Source: Nitrococcus sp. (GTDB lineage: Bacteria; Pseudomonadota; Gammaproteobacteria; Nitrococcales; Nitrococcaceae). From it: DNA of 5,238 nt. The translations under genes and the position numbers were made by a program. The notes under the pieces were generated by a model. It was not told the origin of the DNA, did not search any database, and was given only the letters and a program-made list of their open reading frames with translations. The stretch is from NCBI GenBank assembly GCA_030452365.1, contig JAKDMK010000199.1:1-5238 (forward strand). Reading direction: 5' to 3'. Of the stretch, positions 1-5,238 are shown in pieces. The number at the start of each line of letters is the position of its first letter. The stretch's first letter is position 1.

Positions 1-624
1 CCCAATCCAACAGTTACCCCCGCATTATTGGAGCAAGCGCGCTCGCGCCCTCAACATCCCTGGTTTGTCCCCGGTGCTCCGCCGGTGGTCCTTGGTGTCG
101 GCAGACTGGTTGAGCACAAAGGCTTCGCGACGCTGCTACGGGCTTTCGCCCGCGTGCGGGAGACACGGCCTGCGTGGCTGATGGTACTGGGCGAGGGACC
201 CGAGCGCTCAGCCTTGCAGCGGCTGAGCGCAGAGCTGGGGATCGCAGATGCCGTGGCCATGCCCGGCTGGGTGGATAATCCTATCGCCTATATGGCCGGA
301 GCGGGCATTTTGGTGCTGTCCTCGCATTGGGAAGGCTTGCCTGGCGTGCTGATCGAAGCGCTGGCAAGCGGCTGCCCTGTGGTGGCGACCGATGCGCCAG
401 GCGGCGCGGCGGAAATTCTGGACCATGGAGCTTACGGCAAGCTGGTGCGCATAGGCGATGTGCCAGCCATGGCCGCGGCCATTTTAGAGACGCTGGCGCA
501 TCCGCCCGATCGCGACCGACTCAAGGCGCGCGCCAATGAGTTTTCCGTCGAGCGCTCGGCGCGGCGCTACCAGGAAGTCCTATGCCCGCCGGACATGGGC
601 ACGAAGGTAGCTAATGGATTTTAG
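1..624 (+). CDS. GT4-family glycosyltransferase, C-terminal half (5' end outside window)
   Basis: The frame is open from base 1 to the TAG at 622-624 (207 residues visible), so the TTG at 28 is not a real start. Glycosyltransferases of this GT-B family move a sugar from a nucleotide-sugar donor onto a lipid-linked or polysaccharide acceptor, usually at the cytoplasmic face of the inner membrane. The fragment begins at the PNP linker that commonly joins the two Rossmann domains, so only the donor-binding domain is present. Visible marks are VGRLVEHKG (fragment residues 33-41, with the donor-phosphate Arg35 and Lys40), LGEGPER (63-69), PGWVDN (88-93), and the EX7E motif in EGLPGVLIE (111-119). 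ASGCPVVATDAPGGAAE (122-138) is the usual donor-contact loop. Length and motif spacing are normal for the family. The donor and acceptor sugars cannot be read from the sequence. The nearby sulfotransferase and ELM1-type gene suggest a glycan-assembly locus. Family assignment is firm; the exact role is unknown. Confidence 0.93.
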   Translation, partial: PNPTVTPALLEQARSRPQHPWFVPGAPPVVLGVGRLVEHKGFATLLRAFARVRETRPAWLMVLGEGPERSALQRLSAELGIADAVAMPGWVDNPIAYMAGAGILVLSSHWEGLPGVLIEALASGCPVVATDAPGGAAEILDHGAYGKLVRIGDVPAMAAAILETLAHPPDRDRLKARANEFSVERSARRYQEVLCPPDMGTKVANGF

Positions 625-651
625 CCGGGCGTAATGGCACGCAAACGGAGA

Positions 652-674
652 GCCCTTGTTTCGCAATCAAGGGC
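652..674 (+). terminator. Hairpin after the GT4 gene, possible terminator
   Basis: A perfect 7-bp stem, GCCCTTG (652-658) with CAAGGGC (668-674), encloses a 9-base loop and starts 28 bases after the GT4 stop codon. Its position suits transcription termination. No T-run follows it, so a classical intrinsic terminator is not proven. Confidence 0.4.
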
Positions 675-689
675 GTACATGGGCTCACA

Positions 690-821
690 TTAACACTCGC
701 CGTTCGCAAGCTCGTCGCCGGCCAGCGGCGGCTGCCCGCCCTCGCGGGCCATGAGCCGGCGGAAGGCCTGTCGGTCACCCTTGCCCTTGCGAGCCGCAAA
801 GAAGTCGGCCGTGCGCCCTGA
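690..821 (-). pseudogene. Possible remnant of an antitoxin-like C-terminus
   Basis: Read on the minus strand, this stretch gives about 43 residues ending at a TAA (692-690). They include RKGKGDRQAF and MAREGGQPPLAGDEL. This hydrophilic tail (basic and GKGD-rich, then an AREGG.PP..GDEL ending) resembles, from memory, the C-terminal tails of some small type II antitoxins. The frame stays open upstream to an ATG at 902, but those residues are only the complement of the vapB promoter region and look non-native, so any original N-terminus is missing. I infer a decayed gene fragment left next to the active vapBC pair. It could also be a chance open frame. I could not verify homology. Confidence 0.25.
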
Positions 822-843
822 GCAGAGCTGGGTCAGGCTCGGC

Positions 844-871
844 TTGATTACGTAAACTAATACACCATAAT
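844..871 (+). promoter_or_regulatory. Predicted sigma70-type promoter of vapBC
   Basis: A -35 box TTGATT (844-849; 4 of 6 consensus) lies 16 bases before a -10 box CATAAT (866-871; 5 of 6). An overlapping alternative -10, TAATAT, lies at 868-873. The region is strikingly AT-rich compared with its surroundings. It sits about 35 bases before the vapB start, which implies a short leader. Confidence 0.6.
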
Positions 872-889
872 ATACACTTCTCCGGTGTA
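861..889 (+). promoter_or_regulatory. Predicted VapB/VapBC operator: TACAC repeats overlapping the -10 box
   Basis: TACACC (861-866) and GGTGTA (884-889) form a perfect 6-bp inverted repeat. A second TACAC lies between them at 873-877. The three TACAC/GTGTA half-sites begin at 861, 873 and 885, exactly 12 bp apart, and flank or overlap the -10 box. Ribbon-helix-helix antitoxins commonly repress their own operon by binding short repeats at the promoter, so this is the natural candidate site. Binding itself is inferred. Confidence 0.5.
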
Positions 890-905
890 AGAGGAGCTTC
901 AAGCG

Positions 906-1124
906 ATGCGCACCAATATCGTGTTGGATGATGACCTAATCGCACAGGCGTTGCGTCTGTCCAAGGCTCGGAGCAAGCGGGAACTGGTGCACCTCGCGCT
1001 CAAGGAGTTTGTGGAGAATCATCAGCGCAAGGAAGTTCTGGAGCTGGTGGGCAAGGTGCGAATTGATCCTGATTACAACCACAAGCGGTTGCGACAAGAC
1101 CAGGACAACGATGTACCTGATTGA
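906..1124 (+). CDS. vapB: VapB-family antitoxin (type II, DUF2191-like)
   Basis: This is a 72-residue antitoxin of a type II toxin-antitoxin pair. It binds and blocks the VapC nuclease and, with VapC, normally represses its own promoter. The N-terminus MRTNIVLDDDLIAQAL is the beta-strand plus first helix of a ribbon-helix-helix DNA-binding domain (about residues 2-45), followed by the second helix containing SKRELVHLALKEFV. The C-terminal part, with VRIDPDYNHKRLRQ (51-64), is acidic/basic and probably flexible, and would be the toxin-binding segment. The ATG is supported by AGGAG at 892-896, 9 bases upstream. The gene overlaps vapC by 14 bases, so the two are translationally coupled. Its length is typical for the family. 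Cognate pairing with the next gene is clear from order and overlap. Confidence 0.92.
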   Translation: MRTNIVLDDDLIAQALRLSKARSKRELVHLALKEFVENHQRKEVLELVGKVRIDPDYNHKRLRQDQDNDVPD

Positions 1125-1527
1125 TACCTCAGTATGGATCGATCTCTTTCGCCAACGCGATACCGGTCCCGCCAAAATGCTGCGCGCATTGCTTGATCGG
1201 CGCCTGCCTTACGGAATCACCAGCGTGATCTATCAAGAAGTGCTCCAGGGTGCCAGCAGCGAACACGATTTTAGGCGCTTGCGTGATTATCTCGGAACCC
1301 AGCGGTTCTATCACCCGACGGATCTCGTGCGAAGTTATGTCGAGGCCGCGCATTTATACGTTCGCTGCCGCCAGCAGGGCATCACCATCCGCTCCACGAT
1401 AGATTGCTTGATTGCGCGTATCGCCATCGAACACAAGCTGCTGCTGCTCCATAACGACAATGACTACCTGCAGCTCGCCAAGATCGAACCACAACTGCAA
1501 TTGGCGACCACGGGGCTCGCGCCATGA
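1111..1527 (+). CDS. vapC: VapC-family PIN-domain ribonuclease toxin
   Basis: This is a 138-residue PIN-domain toxin. VapC enzymes are Mg2+-dependent endoribonucleases that cut RNA (tRNA or rRNA in studied members) when the antitoxin is degraded. The acidic active-site residues are all visible: Asp5 in MYLIDTSVWID, Glu43 in YQEVLQG, Asp98 in STIDCLIA, and Asp116 and/or Asp118 in LLHNDNDY. TIDCLIARIAIEH followed by LLLLHNDNDY is the typical C-terminal core. I chose the ATG at 1111, although an in-frame ATG exists at 1009. The 1111 start puts the MYLIDTS beta-strand at the N-terminus as in the family, has AGGA (1102-1105) 5 bases upstream, and gives the usual short overlap with vapB. The toxin appears intact. 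Its RNA target cannot be predicted. Confidence 0.94.
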   Translation: MYLIDTSVWIDLFRQRDTGPAKMLRALLDRRLPYGITSVIYQEVLQGASSEHDFRRLRDYLGTQRFYHPTDLVRSYVEAAHLYVRCRQQGITIRSTIDCLIARIAIEHKLLLLHNDNDYLQLAKIEPQLQLATTGLAP

Positions 1528-1529
1528 TC

Positions 1530-1589
1530 ACAGGCGAATCCATTGGCGTTCGCCGTCTGCAAACACAGTCATAGCGGGTTCGCGCCTGT
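1530..1589. terminator. Weak stem structures between convergent vapC and sulfotransferase genes
   Basis: Two competing stems are visible. GGCGAA (1533-1538) pairs with TTCGCC (1549-1554) around a 10-base loop. Alternatively ACAGGCG (1530-1536) pairs with CGCCTGT (1583-1589). The location, just after the vapC stop and before the 3' end of the oppositely oriented gene, suits a shared terminator. There is no clear T-run on either strand, so this is tentative. Confidence 0.3.
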
Positions 1590-1617
1590 AACCCCCTACA
1601 CACAGTGACTTGGCGCG

Positions 1618-2571
1618 CTAGGCCCGTTGGCTGCCGGCTGCCATACCCAGGGTGTCAGGTCCGCTGTAGCCCAAGATCGGGTTCAAACGCTCCCGCACCA
1701 TGGCCGCCATGGCTTCGGCCTGCGCCGGCTCGAAGTCATCGCGAAAGCCACCCACTTTGCCCCGGCGAACCTTATAGCGGCTTGGATCATTGCGATTCTG
1801 CAACCGCAGGCCGGCGTTATGAAAGTAATTAGCTTCTTCGAGCCGGCGCAGATTGTCGAAGGAGGCGAACTCGACCGCCTCGTCCAGCTCCTCGCTGCTG
1901 AATAGCTCACCAAGGCTTGCGGTGATCCGTTGCAGGGTGGCGCGAGTCTGCGCGCGTAGATCCTCATAGCGCACGATGAGCGCATTGTCACGGCCGGCGA
2001 AGAATTCTGCCCATTGGTTGTGGTAATCGATTAAACCAGGTAGCCCGAGTTCGGGGTGCATCACGAACTCCCATCTGGAGATTGTCTTAAAGTCGATAGG
2101 CTGGCGCAGCTCGTGCAGAATGAGCTCACGCTTAGCCGGGGAGATCCGGCGCGTGAACTGGAGATACCAGGAGACGGCGATATCGCAAGGGTTGCGGGCG
2201 AGCAAGATTAGTCGTTTGTCATCGGAAAACTCCCGGGTCAATACCTCGCGCACGGCCGCCTCGTAGCTGTAGTGGCCATTACTGACTACGAATCTGGGCA
2301 GCGCTTGGTTATAGCGCTGGAGCTCGTCGGTCTTCATAACCCGCCGCGCCGGCAGGTCGTACTTGCGCTGAAACAGGCGAAAGAGCATGACCCGCAGCCA
2401 AGTACCACCACTCTTGGGATGGACAACGATTACCACGTTGGCCTTGCGCGCCTGGCTTCGCTGCAGCGACCACAGCAGCCTACGCCGGACACGCACGCGC
2501 GGCTTCGAGGGCAGCCAGGCCGTGCCGCCGATAATGGCGGCGCGCCGATAGCGATCGGGTATTTGCGCCAT
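1618..2571 (-). CDS. PAPS-dependent sulfotransferase (Sulfotransfer_1-type domain)
   Basis: This is a 317-residue enzyme predicted to move a sulfuryl group from 3'-phosphoadenylyl sulfate (PAPS) to a hydroxyl or amine on an acceptor. The 5'-phosphosulfate loop is HPKSGGTWLR (51-60). The likely catalytic histidine is His100 in SNGHYSY. The 3'-phosphate motif is ARNPCDIAVSWY (125-136, Arg126 and Ser134). RYEDL (201-205) and the C-terminal RRGKVGGFRDDF (269-280) match the PAPS-contacting RKG..G segment. There is no signal peptide or membrane segment, although residues 8-42 are strongly basic. The start ATG (2571-2569) has AGAGGA at 2582-2577, 5 bases upstream. Length fits the cytosolic-type family. 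The acceptor is unknown; flanking glycosyltransferases suggest a sulfated surface glycan or glycolipid. The gene runs against its neighbours and is probably its own transcription unit. Confidence 0.92.
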   Translation of the reverse strand: MAQIPDRYRRAAIIGGTAWLPSKPRVRVRRRLLWSLQRSQARKANVVIVVHPKSGGTWLRVMLFRLFQRKYDLPARRVMKTDELQRYNQALPRFVVSNGHYSYEAAVREVLTREFSDDKRLILLARNPCDIAVSWYLQFTRRISPAKRELILHELRQPIDFKTISRWEFVMHPELGLPGLIDYHNQWAEFFAGRDNALIVRYEDLRAQTRATLQRITASLGELFSSEELDEAVEFASFDNLRRLEEANYFHNAGLRLQNRNDPSRYKVRRGKVGGFRDDFEPAQAEAMAAMVRERLNPILGYSGPDTLGMAAGSQRA

Positions 2572-2600
2572 GCGATTCCTCTGAATGTCTGCCGTGCCTG

Positions 2601-2742
2601 TAACTACTCACCCCCTTCCGCGCAGGATACCTTTTCCGTACTGTCATTCTGCGCGGAGCCGTCAGGCGGAGTCGCAGAATCTGGTCGCTGGATCCTGCGA
2701 CTCCGCTTCGCTGCGCGCAGGATGACGAGGGGTGAGTAGTTA
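2601..2742. repeat. 142-bp nested palindromic element (MITE/REP-like)
   Basis: Perfect 14-bp terminal inverted repeats TAACTACTCACCCC (2601-2614) and GGGGTGAGTAGTTA (2729-2742) bound the element. Inside, GTCATTCTGCGCG (2643-2655) pairs with CGCGCAGGATGAC (2714-2726) at 12 of 13 positions. A further 16-bp arm (2666-2681) pairs with 2691-2706 with one mismatch around a 9-base loop. The inner GTCATTCTG...CAGGATGAC palindrome resembles, from memory, a type of dispersed repeat seen in many bacterial genomes. The ends read TA-ACTAC...GTAGT-TA, which would fit a TA target duplication as made by IS630/Tc1-type transposases, but TA is also simply part of the palindrome. It encodes no protein and would fold into a strong hairpin in RNA from either strand. 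Confidence 0.8.
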
Positions 2743-2751
2743 TCCGCGCCC

Positions 2752-2779
2752 ATTATAGCCACGTTGACACCCCTGATAA
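2752..2779 (-). promoter_or_regulatory. Predicted promoter for the sulfotransferase gene
   Basis: On the minus strand a perfect TATAAT (2757-2752) follows TTATCA (2779-2774; 4 of 6 of TTGACA) with a 16-base spacer. Transcription would begin near 2745 and run left through the whole palindromic element before reaching the gene start at 2571, giving a leader of roughly 170 bases that contains the hairpin. The -35 box lies inside the first copy of the repeated TGATAATAC motif. Confidence 0.5.
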
Positions 2780-2845
2780 TACGCACCGGCCGGCTGTGGG
2801 TCAGTGCCGTACCATGCCAAATCCGCGTGATAATACTTCCGGCCG
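2774..2845. repeat. Duplicated motif TGATAATAC + CCGGCCG
   Basis: TGATAATAC occurs at 2774-2782 and 2828-2836. Each copy is followed after 3 and 2 bases respectively by CCGGCCG (2786-2792 and 2839-2845). The copies are 54 bases apart in the same orientation. The first overlaps the predicted sulfotransferase -35 box, so a paired regulator site is possible. A small duplication is the alternative. Confidence 0.4.
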
Positions 2846-2952
2846 CATTTGGTAACATTGTGTGGTGCACAAGCCGATCAAACCCAATACGATCACTACA
2901 CGGTGATAGCCGAGCGTAATCTTCGGATTTTGCTGCCTGGCGGAGCCAACCC

Positions 2953-5238
2953 ATGGCATTCTTGATTAAACGCTTGCTCGCAGGTTTTACGAAGCAGGAT
3001 CCGGCCAGGAGCCGTGACCGCAAGCCGGAGCTGGAGCGTATCCTTTTCCCGGCCACGCGGGACTCCGCGGACAGCGGCAAGCCTGCAGTCCGTATCTTTG
3101 TTGGAACCGAGGCGGCGCAGTTCCGCGCCGAGCGGATATTTGCTTGGTCAATTGCCAAGGTGAGAGATCCCTCGCGCCGCTACGAGATTTATCTGCTAAA
3201 GGATCTGCCCGGTTTCGATCGCCGCTGGTGGCTCACCGGCTTTACCGCCTATCGCTTCGCGATACCGGAGCTTGCAGGGGGCGCGGGGCGGGCAATCTAT
3301 AACGACACCGATCAGATCTATCTGGCGGATCCCGCCGAGCTCTTCGATACCGCGATGCAGAGACATGGGTTTCTCTCCACCCAGCCGCGGGATACCTCGG
3401 TGATGTTGATCGACTGCGCGCGCATGATCCGTGTCTGGACCTTGCAGGGTGCACGTAGCCTGCGCCGCAAACAGCTCGAGGCCAATGCGCTGGCCGTGCC
3501 GGGGTTGTGGGGTGAGCTGGATGCCGCCTGGAACGCGCGTGATAGTGAATACACCCCAGGCCGGTCCCGGCTGCTGCATTTCACCACGTTGCAGACCCAG
3601 CCGTGGCTGCCGTTTCCTGAAGACTACGTCTATTGGCGCAACCCGGTCGGCACGGTCTGGCTGGAGCTGGAGCGCTCGGCCGATCAAGCGGGCTATCAAC
3701 CGTTCGATGCGGCCAACTCCAGCGCCGCCTACTGCGCTTTGCAGGCGCGTTTTCGCAGCCTCACCGCATTGGTGACCGACTCGCCAAGTAGCGTTGCCGA
3801 TACCGCTGCGTCGGGTTTGTCGGCAGTGCCCCATTTGCTGCAACAATCCAATGCGCGCACGATCTTGGAGTTTGGCTTCGCCGCGGAGCTCACGGGGTTG
3901 GCCGAGGAGCCTGATCAGCAGGCGCAAGACCGCGTGGTCCAGCACCGCGCGCCGGGCGATGCGCCCTGGGACGAGGCTGCCGCGCAATCCTTCGATGCCG
4001 TACTGTGCCGGCGTGCCCTGGAGTACTTCCCGGATGAAGACTTGCCGTGGCTGGTCGAGAAACTGTTCAGCTTGAGCGCTCGCGTGCTGCATGCCGAGGT
4101 GGACGACTCCGCGCGGCTAAAACGCCTGCCGGACGGCAGCGCGCTTGAGATACCGCCGCGTCGCCCGGCACGCTGGATTGCCTGCTTCGAGCAGGCGAAC
4201 CGGCGCCACCCTGGTGTGCATTGGCGGCTGGTATTGAGCACACGGGATGCCCTCGGCCGGCGCAGCAAGGAAATGCGGGTAGGCGGGCGGCTGGCGCATG
4301 GCGCGCCGCACGTTTGGGTTCTGGCACATCGCAAGCCTGGGCACACTAGCCAGGCTATCGGTTTGGCCGAGGCGCTCGCCTGGCCCTACGAGGTCAAGCA
4401 TCTGCAAACGCTGCCTTGGGCGCTTCTGGCGCGTTGGTTATTGCAGAAGCTCGGTTTGCCGGCACGGCCCGAGCCAGCCAGACGCGGCGAGTTGCGCCCA
4501 CCTTGGCCAGATGTGGTGATTGCCGCGGGCTGGTACCCCACCCGAGTCGCGCGTTGGCTGCGCCGCGAGAATCCGGCCATGCGCTTGGTGCTGTTAGGGC
4601 GCAAGAACGGCCCGACCGGGGCGTCCGATCTGCTGATCGGCTGTGCCCATTTTGACTTGCCCGTGGCCGCAAACCGGATCGAGACGCTGCTCCCCGTGCA
4701 CGCGGTGAGTGCGCAGCGCCTTCAGAGCGAGCGCGATTGCCGGCCGGGGCTGTTCGAGGGGCTGCCGCGTCCCCTCGTGGTTGCCCTGGTGGGCGGTGAC
4801 AGCAAGCATTCCATGCTCGATACGGCGGGCGCATATCGATTGGGCAAGGACCTGCAGGCGTTCGCCAAAGAGGTTGGAGGCTCGGCGCTTGCCATCACCA
4901 GCCGCCGGACCGGCGCCCGTGCCGCGGCGGCGCTCAAGGCCGGGATCGGAGGCTCCGAATACGTACATGAATGGCGAAGTGGTGAGCCGGATAACCCCTA
5001 TTTCGCCTATTTAGGCGCCGCGGATGTGCTGGTGGTGACCGGAGACAGCGAATCGATGCTGGCCGAGGCGGCCGCGACCGACAAGCCGCTTTATATCTAT
5101 CCGATCGCCGAGCGCATTCGGCTATGGGACCGGCTCTCCCGTTGGGTGGCGCGGCAGGCCCAGGCCGAGATACGCAACAGGCGCGGCAGCGTGCGGCCCC
5201 AGCGCAGTCTGCAATACCTTTGTGCGTGCTTGATCGAC
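2953..5238 (+). CDS. Three-domain protein: GT8-like glycosyltransferase, degenerate methyltransferase, ELM1/GtrOC1-type glycosyltransferase (3' end outside window)
   Basis: There are 762 codons without a stop, running off the right edge. The ATG follows an in-frame TAA (2917-2919) and has GGAG (2942-2945) 7 bases upstream. Residues about 46-250 look like a GT8-type transferase: RIFVGTEAAQFRAERIF, TGFTAYRFAIPE, a DXD-like NDTDQIYL (117-124, probable metal/nucleotide-sugar site), DTSVMLIDC (147-155), and LLHFTTLQTQPW (207-218). Residues about 300-430 resemble a SAM methyltransferase (FDAVLCRRALEYFPDEDLPW, 347-366), but the glycine loop reads LEFGFAAEL (305-313), so SAM binding is doubtful. Residues from about 452 match the Mito_fiss_Elm1 family: HRKPGHTSQAIGLAEAL (459-475), DVVIAAGW (520-527), TSRRT (649-653), and NPYFAYLGAADVLVVTGDSESML (681-703). 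ELM1-type bacterial proteins are putative glycosyltransferases. No signal peptide is seen, so a cytoplasmic role is likely. Most of the ELM1 domain is present, so the gene should end soon after the window. The domain calls are firm; the substrates are unknown. Confidence 0.9.
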   Translation, partial: MAFLIKRLLAGFTKQDPARSRDRKPELERILFPATRDSADSGKPAVRIFVGTEAAQFRAERIFAWSIAKVRDPSRRYEIYLLKDLPGFDRRWWLTGFTAYRFAIPELAGGAGRAIYNDTDQIYLADPAELFDTAMQRHGFLSTQPRDTSVMLIDCARMIRVWTLQGARSLRRKQLEANALAVPGLWGELDAAWNARDSEYTPGRSRLLHFTTLQTQPWLPFPEDYVYWRNPVGTVWLELERSADQAGYQPFDAANSSAAYCALQARFRSLTALVTDSPSSVADTAASGLSAVPHLLQQSNARTILEFGFAAELTGLAEEPDQQAQDRVVQHRAPGDAPWDEAAAQSFDAVLCRRALEYFPDEDLPWLVEKLFSLSARVLHAEVDDSARLKRLPDGSALEIPPRRPARWIACFEQANRRHPGVHWRLVLSTRDALGRRSKEMRVGGRLAHGAPHVWVLAHRKPGHTSQAIGLAEALAWPYEVKHLQTLPWALLARWLLQKLGLPARPEPARRGELRPPWPDVVIAAGWYPTRVARWLRRENPAMRLVLLGRKNGPTGASDLLIGCAHFDLPVAANRIETLLPVHAVSAQRLQSERDCRPGLFEGLPRPLVVALVGGDSKHSMLDTAGAYRLGKDLQAFAKEVGGSALAITSRRTGARAAAALKAGIGGSEYVHEWRSGEPDNPYFAYLGAADVLVVTGDSESMLAEAAATDKPLYIYPIAERIRLWDRLSRWVARQAQAEIRNRRGSVRPQRSLQYLCACLID

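Larger units (their letters stand above)
2572..2952. other. Divergent intergenic region between the sulfotransferase and the GT8/ELM1 gene
   Basis: I see no credible gene in these 381 bases. From left to right they hold the sulfotransferase Shine-Dalgarno site, the 142-bp palindromic element, a minus-strand promoter at 2752-2779, two copies of a TGATAATAC...CCGGCCG motif, and two small perfect inverted repeats. These are TTGTG/CACAA (2858-2872) and ATCAC/GTGAT (2892-2907), which could be operator sites for the rightward gene. No convincing plus-strand promoter pair was found. TTGACA at 2764-2769 has no suitably spaced -10 box. Confidence 0.6.

Noticed and set aside
28..30. TTG as start of the GT4 gene
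   Set aside because: The frame is open to base 1 and the visible part begins at the interdomain linker, so the gene is cut by the window edge.
1009..1110. Upstream in-frame ATG that would extend VapC by 34 residues
   Set aside because: The extension would overlap vapB by over 100 bases and put the conserved LIDTS strand internally. The ATG at 1111 fits the family and has a ribosome site.
2272..2739. Plus-strand open frame of 155 codons
   Set aside because: It is antisense to the well-supported sulfotransferase N-terminus and ends inside the palindromic element.
2601..2742. CRISPR array
   Set aside because: The repeats are nested and inverted, with no regularly spaced direct repeats or spacers.
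2764..2780. TTGACA followed by GATAAT as a plus-strand promoter
   Set aside because: The two boxes are only 5 bases apart, far too close for sigma70, and no other -10 box lies at the right distance from this TTGACA.
2604..3158. Minus-strand open frame of 184 codons
   Set aside because: It runs through the palindromic element, the promoter region and the start of the GT8/ELM1 gene. The product has no recognisable domain.
3196..4092. Minus-strand open frame of 298 codons
   Set aside because: It lies entirely antisense to the GT8/ELM1 gene, has low-complexity Gln/Arg/Gly-rich composition without a recognisable motif, and is a typical shadow in GC-rich DNA.
4298..5014. Several plus- and minus-strand open frames of 70-150 codons
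   Set aside because: All overlap the continuous GT8/ELM1 frame, which carries the conserved ELM1 motifs. The others show none.

Overview
The window is GC-rich DNA, apparently from a proteobacterium, and looks like part of a surface-polysaccharide or glycan-biosynthesis region. It holds two glycosyltransferase-type genes and a sulfotransferase, interrupted by a VapBC toxin-antitoxin pair. The assignment to Proteobacteria rests on GC content, Shine-Dalgarno sites, sigma70-like promoters and my recollection of where ELM1-type fusion proteins occur. I cannot name a genus.

Layout from left to right. Bases 1-624 (+) are the C-terminal half of a GT4 glycosyltransferase whose gene starts before the window. 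Bases 625-905 hold a hairpin, a possible minus-strand antitoxin fragment, and the promoter/operator of vapBC. vapB (906-1124) and vapC (1111-1527) overlap by 14 bases. A short convergent spacer with weak stems follows. A PAPS-dependent sulfotransferase is on the minus strand (1618-2571). Bases 2572-2952 are a divergent intergenic region with a 142-bp nested palindromic element (2601-2742), a good minus-strand promoter, and a duplicated motif. From 2953 to the right edge a single uninterrupted plus-strand reading frame of 762 codons runs off the window.

This last gene is the main content of the window. It encodes a three-part protein: an N-terminal GT8-like nucleotide-sugar transferase domain, a middle domain with the fold signature of a SAM methyltransferase but a degraded SAM-binding loop, and a C-terminal ELM1/GtrOC1-type putative glycosyltransferase domain. 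It is easily missed because it has no stop codon inside the window and is covered by many shadow frames.

Working together (inference): the GT4 enzyme and the GT8/ELM1 protein would assemble a glycan and the sulfotransferase would add a sulfate to it or to another acceptor. The toxin-antitoxin module and palindromic element look like mobile or selfish insertions, which are common in such variable loci.
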